A stretch of 11,345 nucleotides of DNA from Cellvibrionaceae bacterium (GTDB lineage Bacteria; Pseudomonadota; Gammaproteobacteria; Pseudomonadales; Cellvibrionaceae): NCBI GenBank assembly GCA_030597965.1, contig JAUVQU010000066.1:1-11345 (forward strand). The letters run 5' to 3'. A model generated the notes under the pieces. That model made no database searches. It was not told the origin of the DNA and saw only the letters and a program-made list of their open reading frames with translations. The translations under genes were made by a program, and so were the position numbers. Shown in pieces: positions 6,723-11,345 of the stretch; the stretch's first letter is position 1, and every line of letters begins with the position of its first letter.

Positions 6723-7562
6723 ATGCTCGGCTACTACCTTCATACAATAAATGCCCGACAGGCGCTGGAGGCCATCGCCAAAGGACTGTCCTGCGTCCGG
6801 CTCTCCACTGACCTGAATCTTTCGGAACGGGACTTTTCCTTAAGTGCCCAGGGCCTGGTACTCGATGAAGACAATCGACTTTCCATTGACGAGCTCAAAA
6901 GAATCGTCAAGAAGACACAGAGGATCTACCTCTGTCGCGATGGAGATATAATTCCGCTTGAAGACCGTACCTCTGGCTATTACAAGCTCGTTCCCACCGC
7001 TGGAGCACCTCTGCTAGAAATTAGCGGCGTGAAGATGCACATATCCAAGGGAACCGACCCCTTTGCCAGTGCCTCAGAGATGGCCCAACAGGCGGTACGC
7101 AAGGGTGACAAGGTACTGGACTGCTGCAGCGGACTGGGCTATGCGGCCATCGCTGCTCACCGACTAGGCGCAAGCGAGGTACTCAGCATCGAGCTAAGCC
7201 GGGAGGTAATGGGGCTGCGCGCGCAGAACCCTTGGTCAAACGATTTGGGACAAGAGGGGATTGTGCAACGCCAGGGCAGTAGCTTTGAGCTAATAGGCAC
7301 AATGCCTTCGGCCTCCTTCGATTCGGTCATTCACGATCCACCGCGTTTTTCCCTCGCCGGGGAGCTCTATAGCGAAGAGTTCTACCGGGAGATCTTCCGG
7401 GTGCTGCGCCGGGACGGACGGCTTTTTCATTACACCGGAAATCCACACGTAGTAAAGAAGGGAAGCAGCTTCGTCGACGGGGTCATCCGTCGGCTCAAGG
7501 CGGCCGGCTTCAGGCGCGTGGAAAAGGTCGAGCATCTGATGGGGGTCAGTGCGCAGAAATAA
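6723..7562 (+). CDS. SAM-dependent methyltransferase, COG2521-like (mainly archaeal family)
   Basis: The 279-residue protein has a C-terminal Rossmann methyltransferase domain: motif I LDCCSGLGY (132-140) for S-adenosylmethionine, an acidic residue E157 ending strand 2 (SIELSR), NPWS (169-172), and the signature HDPPRFSLAGELYSEEFY (204-221) followed by GRLFHYTGNP (232-241). From recall this matches the predicted methyltransferase family COG2521, seen mostly in archaea. DPP[RY]-type motif IV is typical of enzymes modifying amino groups of nucleobases, so an RNA or nucleic acid target is possible but unproven. The N-terminal 110 residues are family-specific. Two sampled 60-base lines (7141-7200, 7381-7440) have 37 and 36 G/C, against 24 in 6121-6180 of the hydroxylase gene. 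This, with the family's distribution, suggests horizontal transfer. The ribosome binding site is weak (AGGC). Confidence 0.85.
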   Translation: MLGYYLHTINARQALEAIAKGLSCVRLSTDLNLSERDFSLSAQGLVLDEDNRLSIDELKRIVKKTQRIYLCRDGDIIPLEDRTSGYYKLVPTAGAPLLEISGVKMHISKGTDPFASASEMAQQAVRKGDKVLDCCSGLGYAAIAAHRLGASEVLSIELSREVMGLRAQNPWSNDLGQEGIVQRQGSSFELIGTMPSASFDSVIHDPPRFSLAGELYSEEFYREIFRVLRRDGRLFHYTGNPHVVKKGSSFVDGVIRRLKAAGFRRVEKVEHLMGVSAQK

Positions 7563-7788
7563 TAGAATAAAGGGATCGACGATGGCGAGTTAATATCGAC
7601 CCTGATCAGTGTGCAGGCAGCAAGAATAGCGACATTGATTGGATTTCCAGAGCGCTTAATGGTGCTTATTGATCACGATTGGCAATTGCCCTATAGCAGA
7701 TGATCGTAGTCTGGATTAAAGTAGCCCACACCAGTCGGTCGAAAAACTCATCAATCCGCCCTCCATAGCGGTCATTTGGGCCAGACTT

Positions 7789-7821
7789 CATGATTATCTA
7801 TGGCTGTTGTAGATAATCATG
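7789..7821. other. Perfect 12-bp inverted repeat
   Basis: CATGATTATCTA (7789-7800) and TAGATAATCATG (7810-7821) are perfect complements separated by nine bases. It is A+T-rich with no downstream T-run. It could be a protein-binding dyad or an RNA hairpin between the methyltransferase gene and the small basic protein gene. Confidence 0.6.
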
Positions 7822-7833
7822 CGACTATAAATG

Positions 7834-7875
7834 AGATAACCGGACTGAAGAGGGCCGATTATTAAGCAGTTATGT
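7834..7875 (+). repeat. Degenerate copy of the csp downstream hairpin element
   Basis: The stretch aligns without gaps to 8414-8455, exactly 580 bases downstream. The first 12 bases (AGATAACCGGAC) are identical and the last 21 differ at three positions. The hairpin survives partly: ATAA-c-CGG pairs with CCG-a-TTAT with one mismatch. It may mark a lost cold shock gene copy or a dispersed hairpin repeat. Confidence 0.6.
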
Positions 7876-7923
7876 ATTTGATAATAATAGTGCCCACATT
7901 TAAATCGATATAAGAGGTCTTTA

Positions 7924-8091
7924 ATGGCAAAACCTAATTACACATTTGAAAAACGACAGAAAGAGCTTGCGAAAAAGAAAAAAAAGGAAGAAAAGCGCCT
8001 AAAAAAATTGGCCCAAGGTACTAAGGAAGCCCAATCCGAGCAATCTTCATTAGCGGGTGATCAAGATACACCCATTGATAATGGCATCTAA
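7924..8091 (+). CDS. Small lysine-rich conserved protein (55 aa)
   Basis: The ATG at 7924 opens a 55-codon frame beginning MAKPNYTFEKRQKELAKKKK, then KKEEKRLKKLAQG and an acidic/polar tail ending DNGI. AGAGG lies six bases before the ATG. The N-terminal pattern (MA[KR]PNY.FEKRQ[KR]ELAKKKKKEEK) is one I recall as a widespread small hypothetical protein of gammaproteobacteria, so coding is likely despite the short length. Residues 9-31 are almost all charged and would form a basic helix or coiled coil, suggesting nucleic acid or ribosome association; function is unknown. It lies 94 bases upstream of a CspA-type gene in the same direction, which may mean shared expression under cold or growth stress. 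Confidence 0.8.
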   Translation: MAKPNYTFEKRQKELAKKKKKEEKRLKKLAQGTKEAQSEQSSLAGDQDTPIDNGI

Positions 8092-8118
8092 TATACGAAC
8101 ATGAGAATATAGCCCTAT

Positions 8119-8145
8119 CGACTTCCAGGCGGCGAACTGGAGTCG
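8119..8145 (+). promoter_or_regulatory. Hairpin in the likely cspA-type 5' leader
   Basis: CGACTTCCAG (8119-8128) pairs with CTGGAGTCG (8137-8145): nine pairs with one bulged T and an 8-base loop. No T-run follows. It lies 40 bases before the csp start, in the region where cold shock mRNAs often carry temperature-sensitive structured leaders. A regulatory role is inferred. Confidence 0.4.
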
Positions 8146-8185
8146 GGAGTTCATAATCTTTCACCAAAACAATAGAGAAGACATC

Positions 8186-8392
8186 ATGAGTAAAGGTACA
8201 GTTAAGTGGTTTAATGCAGACAAGGGCTTCGGTTTTATTACTCCAGAGGATGGCGGTAAAGATCTTTTTGTTCATCACTCGGAAATTCAAGCGGGCGGCG
8301 GATATGCAACGCTGAATGACGGTCAGGCCGTTGAGTTTGAAGTTGGTCAAGGTCAAAAAGGTCCTTGTGCAAACAATGTGCACCCTTTGTAA
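8186..8392 (+). CDS. Cold shock protein, CspA family
   Basis: The 68-residue single cold-shock domain is of normal family length. It has VKWFN (6-10), the RNP1 motif KGFGFI (13-18) and RNP2 DLFVHHS (26-32, with HHS where HFS is common), plus the usual GPCANNV end near AKGPAAGNV of E. coli CspA. Such proteins bind single-stranded nucleic acid and melt RNA secondary structure, acting as RNA chaperones and antiterminators in the cytoplasm. AGAGAAG lies upstream of the ATG. A hairpin in the 5' leader (8119-8145) and a strong hairpin after the stop (8416-8442) frame it as a short transcript. The small lysine-rich gene lies upstream and a divergent cold-shock-like gene downstream, so this is a small nucleic-acid-binding gene group. 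Confidence 0.95.
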   Translation: MSKGTVKWFNADKGFGFITPEDGGKDLFVHHSEIQAGGGYATLNDGQAVEFEVGQGQKGPCANNVHPL

Positions 8393-8413
8393 AGTTTAAA
8401 AGGTAATCACATA

Positions 8414-8455
8414 AGATAACCGGACCCATTCGGTCCGGTTATTAAGTAGTTCTGT
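8414..8455 (+). terminator. Strong hairpin downstream of the csp gene, possible terminator
   Basis: Perfect 11-bp stem ATAACCGGACC (8416-8426) / GGTCCGGTTAT (8432-8442) with a 5-base loop, starting 24 bases after the stop codon. Only TTATTAAGTAGTT follows, so the U-run is weak. The wider 42-base unit (8414-8455) recurs in degenerate form at 7834-7875. Confidence 0.55.
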
Positions 8456-8565
8456 GTACAACAGAGTATGAAAGAGTTACTGGACTAGTGCATCGACTCA
8501 TCCTTCAGAGGTGATGCTGCCTAGTAAAAAGCGATAGTGATATATGCTAATTTAGGAGCGGAGTA

Positions 8566-8820
8566 TTGCAAACTGTAGTTAAGAAATGGTTCCGAGATAA
8601 GGAATCTGGTTTTCTGGATAACGGGGGTGGCGCAGATATAATGGTACGCAAAGCTGACCTTGTTAATTGTCAGTTTTTGAAAGTTGGTGCCGCAGTTGAG
8701 TTTGAGTGTCACTCAGATAAGCGAGGATTAATCGCCAAAAAGGTTAAGCTTTCGAATCAGAAGCGGGCGCAACATGTAAATCGAAGCCAGAAACCATATC
8801 GCCCGGGCGTCATGACTTAA
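8566..8820 (+). CDS. Divergent cold-shock-domain-like protein, TTG start
   Basis: The 84-residue frame starts at TTG 8566, seven bases after a strong AGGAG (8554-8558). An in-frame TAA at 8548 rules out a longer form. It resembles a cold shock domain: VVKKWFRDKESGFLDN (4-19) matches the VKWFN..KGFGFI region and ADIMVRKADL (23-32) matches RNP2. VGAAVEFECHSDKRGLIAKKVKL (40-62) matches the C-terminal half. Key aromatics are changed: the first RNP1 Phe is Ser14, the RNP2 Phe is Met26 and the RNP2 His is Arg28; W8, F9 and F16 remain. Nucleic-acid binding may therefore differ from CspA. A basic tail (63-84) extends past the domain. It lies about 170 bases after the csp gene in the same direction. 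Confidence 0.75.
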   Translation: MQTVVKKWFRDKESGFLDNGGGADIMVRKADLVNCQFLKVGAAVEFECHSDKRGLIAKKVKLSNQKRAQHVNRSQKPYRPGVMT

Positions 8821-9292
8821 GTAATCAACGTGGGATTGGAACATTATGACCCTGTCATTAGCGATGTCCCTACAGACCAAGGCTCTGCAACCTGACGTCA
8901 AAAACCTCCGGTCAAAAAACGGCCTGCATTTTTTGCCTCAGTTGAGCGCGAAGTTCTGGCCTGAATGATCGCCCTTTTCGGGCTTTATTCATCGTGACCG
9001 GCAGAAATTGGTACACAAGAGACTCTCAAATCCCATATCTAAATACGGTAAATTCACCACCTTATATGGATAATCCTAAAGCCTTCTTTAACGTCCTCCA
9101 TAACACTTCTACAACCTTCGATCACAACCACCACCTAAAACTAATCTGATCTTTATACATTTCTCACCTCTAAAAGCACACCCAATAAATAACCTAGCCC
9201 ACCTCTCCACCAAAGCGGCCCAAGAGGCGGTAGAAAGCTCTTCCCTTCGCCATCAGTAGCACCAAACGGCCTCTGCGGGCCACTTGCCTATC
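8821..9292. other. Gene-poor region
   Basis: I see no supported gene in these 472 bases. There is a short palindrome ATGAC (8846-8850) / GTCAT (8854-8858), an AAAAAA...TTTTTT dyad near 8915-8936, and a weak terminator-like stem GCCC (8971-8974) / GGGC (8980-8983) followed by TTTATT. From about 9000 to 9250 the sequence is A+T- and pyrimidine-rich on the + strand with scattered stops, like decayed DNA. Confidence 0.5.
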
Positions 9293-9454
9293 ATGCCCTC
9301 ACTGGACGTGGTTGATGGGAGTGGTTTATTTTTTCTTGGCAACAGATTCTACAATGCAGTAACTAAAGGTGATCTCGACCAATACAACTTACGCGGCCCA
9401 TGCAAAGAAGGTGGTAACGACATATCCGACGCAAGTGAACTTTGCCAAAAATGA
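9293..9454 (+). CDS. Doubtful 53-codon ORF or gene remnant
   Basis: From the ATG at 9293 a frame of 53 residues runs to TGA at 9452-9454. Its second half (FLGNRFYNAVTKGDLDQYNL, then RGPCKEGGNDISDASELCQK) has balanced composition and two cysteines, which looks protein-like. No ribosome binding site is visible, and the frame is open only back to a TAG at 9257. It may be the 3' remnant of a decayed gene or a chance frame. I do not recognise a family. Confidence 0.25.
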   Translation: MPSLDVVDGSGLFFLGNRFYNAVTKGDLDQYNLRGPCKEGGNDISDASELCQK

Positions 9455-9493
9455 GGGTATCACCTCTTATAAGTCCGACTATACTTGTGCCCT

Positions 9494-10249
9494 ATGAAAG
9501 ACACACTTAAGCCCATCAATGAAATACCACGCTGCCATCAAAGCCCCAGCGTGTCTTGTGGTGACTGCCGTTTGAGAAATATCTGCCTACCAATCAGTAT
9601 GCATGCAGAAGATATTGATCGTGTGAATGACATCATTCAACGCGGACGCCCTTTGCAAAAAGGGGAATATCTGTACCGCTCTGGTGATGTATTTCAGTCT
9701 GTATTCAAGGTGCATTCTGGAACTATCAAAACCATCAATATCACAAGCGATGGTCAGGAACAGGTAACCGGATTTTACCTGGCAGGTGAAATTTTAGGCC
9801 TGGATGGTTTAGCCGATAACGTCCACACCAACAGCGCCATAGCCCTTGAAACATCAGCCGTATGTGAGATTCCATTCAGCAGTCTTGAAGAGTTGAGTTT
9901 AAAAATCCCGACTTTACAGCATCACTTTTTTCAATTGATGAGCCGTGAGATCATCGGTGATCAAAAGCTAATGACCATGCTGAGTAAAAACAGTGCCGAC
10001 GAGCGTGTAGCCACTCTGCTGCTAAGTATTTCCACTCGAAACCATCGCCGTCACTTATCAGCCTTAGATTTTCGCTTGCCTATGTCACGCTCAGATATAG
10101 GAAATTATCTCGGCCTCACCATTGAAACAGTCAGCCGGGTATTAAGCCGCTTTCAGAAGAATGGCCTGCTTTCTGTCGATAAAAAAGACATAACCATTGT
10201 GGATATGGATGAATTAAAAAACATCGCCAATGCAGACACATACGAATGA
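9494..10249 (+). CDS. fnr: FNR/ANR-type oxygen-sensing transcriptional regulator (CRP family)
   Basis: The 251-residue protein has the full FNR layout. N-terminal cysteines C22-x2-C25-x5-C31, plus C124 in ETSAVCEIPF, match the four ligands of the oxygen-labile [4Fe-4S] cluster; C14 is an extra upstream cysteine as in E. coli FNR. A cyclic-nucleotide-like beta-roll (about 46-130), a dimer helix (about 138-166) and a C-terminal winged helix (about 196-236) follow. The recognition helix has E211-T-V-S214-R215, the residues FNR uses to read TTGAT-N4-ATCAA. It would activate or repress anaerobic and microaerobic respiration genes. I start at the ATG at 9494; a TTG at 9485 is in frame, and neither has a clear ribosome binding site. 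It appears monocistronic, followed by the structured RNA candidate at 10290. Confidence 0.93.
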   Translation: MKDTLKPINEIPRCHQSPSVSCGDCRLRNICLPISMHAEDIDRVNDIIQRGRPLQKGEYLYRSGDVFQSVFKVHSGTIKTINITSDGQEQVTGFYLAGEILGLDGLADNVHTNSAIALETSAVCEIPFSSLEELSLKIPTLQHHFFQLMSREIIGDQKLMTMLSKNSADERVATLLLSISTRNHRRHLSALDFRLPMSRSDIGNYLGLTIETVSRVLSRFQKNGLLSVDKKDITIVDMDELKNIANADTYE

Positions 10250-10390
10250 TTAAATAACCTGCCAGATATTCAGGTACAAAAATGAAAGAAAAGGTTCGGC
10301 ATGGTTTCGACTTCAGAAGGGAGGCATTCAAATGAGGCATAGAAGCCTTACGAATCATCGAGTTAGTGAGCACACACAAGCGACGGCGTG

Positions 10391-10440
10391 CTACTCAACT
10401 CTTATTTAAATTCGTGACAGGTCCCCAGTCCAAGTCTGGG
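10391..10440 (+). repeat. tRNA/tmRNA-3'-like repeat, copy B core
   Basis: These 50 bases match 6591-6640 at 44 positions with no gaps, in the same orientation and exactly 3,800 bases apart. Differences inside paired regions keep pairing: G-U in copy A's T-like stem is A-U in copy B, which argues for a conserved RNA fold rather than a chance match. Confidence 0.75.
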
Positions 10441-10455
10441 CGAGCTTTTATTCGC

Positions 10456-10475
10456 TGTGGGAACACCACACTTTT
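10456..10475 (+). terminator. Weak terminator-like hairpin
   Basis: TGTGG (10456-10460) and CCACA (10466-10470) form a 5-bp stem with loop GAACA, followed by CTTTT (10471-10475). It lies 8 bases after the candidate RNA's acceptor-like strand and could end its transcript. The stem is short. Confidence 0.35.
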
Positions 10476-10530
10476 AGTTATTTGAATAAATTAGAAGTAA
10501 GCCTCAAAAGCTTGTACGTCATCGAAACAC

Positions 10531-11118
10531 TTAAGGTAATGGTTGTAATAAAGCGTCTACAATTCGATTTAAACGTTTCTGGCGCTCTGGAAAACTAATA
10601 TCTTCAACAATAAATGCCTGAATAGCACTGCGCCATACTAGCGTTTTACTGTTCGGCCTAACGATCCCCAGCATTAAGGTGCCTTTTTCTAGAACCTCAT
10701 TTGAGTCACTTAGTTCAGGGTATAACTTGGAATATCGAATTAAGAATTCGCCTGCCTCAGAATCACCTAAAATTGCAGCTGCAACGATTTCATAATCAGA
10801 ATCTTGTGCCTTATCAACAAAGTGATAACCCTTCTGTATTAACTTCTTCTCGATTAACGTACGTAGATTCTGTCTATTTAACTTAAGCACATCCTCCGGA
10901 AGATCATCCCCTTGCGCCCATAAAACCTCCCTTCTCCAACGAAGGTTATCACCAGGCCTTATTGTTAGGCTCGGGTCACTGACAGTGACCGCCGAGACCT
11001 CCAGCGCTGAACTATTTGAATTCGTCGCATGCTCGCCAGTGCTACACGAAGCCAGCACTAACAACATCAAAGCCGAGCCAGCAACTACCCTTAAAAGGCT
11101 TTTCTTATTATTTATCAT
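10531..11118 (-). CDS. DUF4136-like lipoprotein
   Basis: The 195-residue protein starts with a basic n-region (MINNKKSLLR), a hydrophobic stretch (11-24) and the lipobox LASC with C25 as the lipid-modified residue, so it is a predicted lipoprotein attached to the inner or outer membrane. After a Ser/Asn-rich linker, residues about 50-195 resemble DUF4136: an RTLIEKKLIQKGYHFVD helix (86-102), the SDYEIVAAA strand (107-115), TLMLGIVRPNSKTLVWRSA (147-165; the K.LVW.. signature) and a final helix ending LLQPLP. The family's function is unknown. S26 after the lipid cysteine gives no inner-membrane retention signal by the E. coli +2 rule, so the outer membrane is likelier. AAGGGA precedes the ATG. 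It faces the FNR gene convergently and appears monocistronic. Confidence 0.88.
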   Translation of the reverse strand: MINNKKSLLRVVAGSALMLLVLASCSTGEHATNSNSSALEVSAVTVSDPSLTIRPGDNLRWRREVLWAQGDDLPEDVLKLNRQNLRTLIEKKLIQKGYHFVDKAQDSDYEIVAAAILGDSEAGEFLIRYSKLYPELSDSNEVLEKGTLMLGIVRPNSKTLVWRSAIQAFIVEDISFPERQKRLNRIVDALLQPLP

Positions 11119-11300
11119 ATTGATCCCTTACACATTCGACACTCAAAACAAAGAGCATATGAGAACTCGATTAGAAATAATCTAAATAAGCATACAATCA
11201 AAATATAGACCTCGCAGCCCATACGTTCAAATTTCCCCTTTTATCGCACATTAGCCCAGCGTAACCCCTATACGTTGTCGCTCATATGGGAGCAAAGAGT

Positions 11301-11327
11301 CTAATTTTTAAGTAATACTTTCTGCAT
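11301..11327 (-). other. Eight-codon mini-ORF with a strong ribosome binding site
   Basis: On the - strand AGGAG (11339-11335) lies seven bases before the ATG at 11327, which opens MQKVLLKN followed by TAG (11303-11301). It could be a leader peptide, the stump of a truncated gene, or chance. The context upstream is cut off by the window edge. Confidence 0.25.
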
Positions 11328-11345
11328 ATTCTTACTCCTGCTTAG

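Larger units (their letters stand above)
7563..7923. other. 361-base gap with hairpins and a degenerate copy of the csp downstream element
   Basis: No convincing coding frame is seen. It contains a bulged stem after the methyltransferase gene (GGG-a-TCGA at 7573-7580 with TCGACCC at 7597-7603), a 10-bp palindrome GGCAATTGCC (7681-7690), a 12-bp hairpin (7789-7821) and a repeat copy (7834-7875). None has the U-run of a clear terminator. Confidence 0.5.
10290..10475 (+). ncRNA. Candidate structured RNA with tmRNA-like ends (repeat copy B)
   Basis: The 5' end reads GGCATGGTTTCGAC (10298-10311), matching the GG.TTCGAC motif near the start of tmRNAs. At the 3' end CCCAG (10424-10428), loop TCCAAGT and CTGGG (10436-10440) form a T arm. 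AAAG-g-TTCG (10290-10298) can pair with CGAGCTTT (10441-10448) like an acceptor stem. ATTCAAATGAG (10326-10336) pairs 10 of 11 with 10401-10411, where tmRNA has helix P2. Between them GAGTT/AACTC and AGCAC/GTGCT (10360-10401) form a hairpin. A stem TGTGG (10456-10460) / CCACA (10466-10470) then CTTTT may terminate it. No tag frame, pseudoknot series or encoded CCA is seen, and about 160 bases is far below normal tmRNA length. It may be a tmRNA remnant or a new RNA; transcription is unproven. Confidence 0.4.

Noticed and set aside
8021..8383. 120-codon - strand ORF across the csp gene
   Set aside because: Antisense to the conserved cold shock gene and the small lysine-rich gene; no supporting signals.
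8846..8968. 40-codon + strand ORF in the gene-poor region
   Set aside because: No convincing ribosome binding site, no recognisable sequence, and its start overlaps a small palindrome.
9400..9493. FNR box (TTGAT-N4-ATCAA) for autoregulation upstream of the FNR-type gene
   Set aside because: I looked for the palindrome and found no acceptable match.
10290..10448. A functional full-length tmRNA (ssrA)
   Set aside because: About 160 bases is too short, and no alanine-start tag frame ending in a hydrophobic tail is visible.
1..11345. CRISPR array, insertion sequence or integrase gene
   Set aside because: No regularly spaced repeats and no transposase or recombinase motifs were seen in any frame, so the mobile-element idea for the 3.8-kb segment rests only on the two repeats and G+C contrast.

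Overview
The window looks like chromosomal accessory DNA of a gammaproteobacterium, probably a marine or environmental one. The evidence is an FNR/ANR-type regulator with the gammaproteobacterial cysteine pattern, a classic CspA-type cold shock protein, and a short lysine-rich protein (7924-8091) of a kind I recall beside cold shock genes in that class. The lineage is an inference; there is no rRNA or housekeeping marker.

Region 1 (61-6388) is a divergent catabolic-type cluster. Leftward from about 4003 run a 3-hydroxyisobutyrate-dehydrogenase-like oxidoreductase, an NAD(P)-dependent aldehyde dehydrogenase broken by one in-frame TAG, a short-chain dehydrogenase and a SnoaL/NTF2-like protein. 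Rightward run a regulator with two MarR winged-helix domains in one chain, a carboxymuconolactone-decarboxylase-family protein and a membrane di-iron fatty acid hydroxylase/sterol desaturase-family protein. The roughly 100-bp divergent promoter holds two overlapping dyads, and the two opposed -35 hexamers (TTGACA) form the arms of one of them. The tandem MarR protein is the obvious candidate to bind there. The enzyme set suggests hydroxylation, alcohol to aldehyde to acid oxidation and processing of an organic substrate, but the substrate cannot be read from sequence.

Region 2 (6389-8820) starts with a gene-poor stretch carrying copy A of a 50-bp tRNA/tmRNA-3'-like repeat. A G+C-rich methyltransferase gene (COG2521-like, a mostly archaeal family) follows. 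Next come the small basic protein gene missed by length cut-offs, a cspA-type gene with a strong downstream hairpin, and a divergent cold-shock-like gene starting at TTG. The csp downstream hairpin has a degenerate copy exactly 580 bp upstream.

Region 3 (8821-11345) is a long, nearly gene-free stretch with one doubtful 53-codon ORF. It is followed by an FNR-family oxygen-responsive regulator, a compact candidate structured RNA (10290-10475) with tmRNA-like 5' and 3' ends but no visible tag (copy B of the repeat), and a leftward DUF4136-like lipoprotein gene. The right edge holds a strong ribosome binding site followed by only eight sense codons.

The observations most worth a second look are the tmRNA/tRNA-like repeat pair exactly 3,800 bp apart, the symmetric divergent operator/promoter of the tandem MarR cluster, and the single nonsense codon in an otherwise intact aldehyde dehydrogenase.
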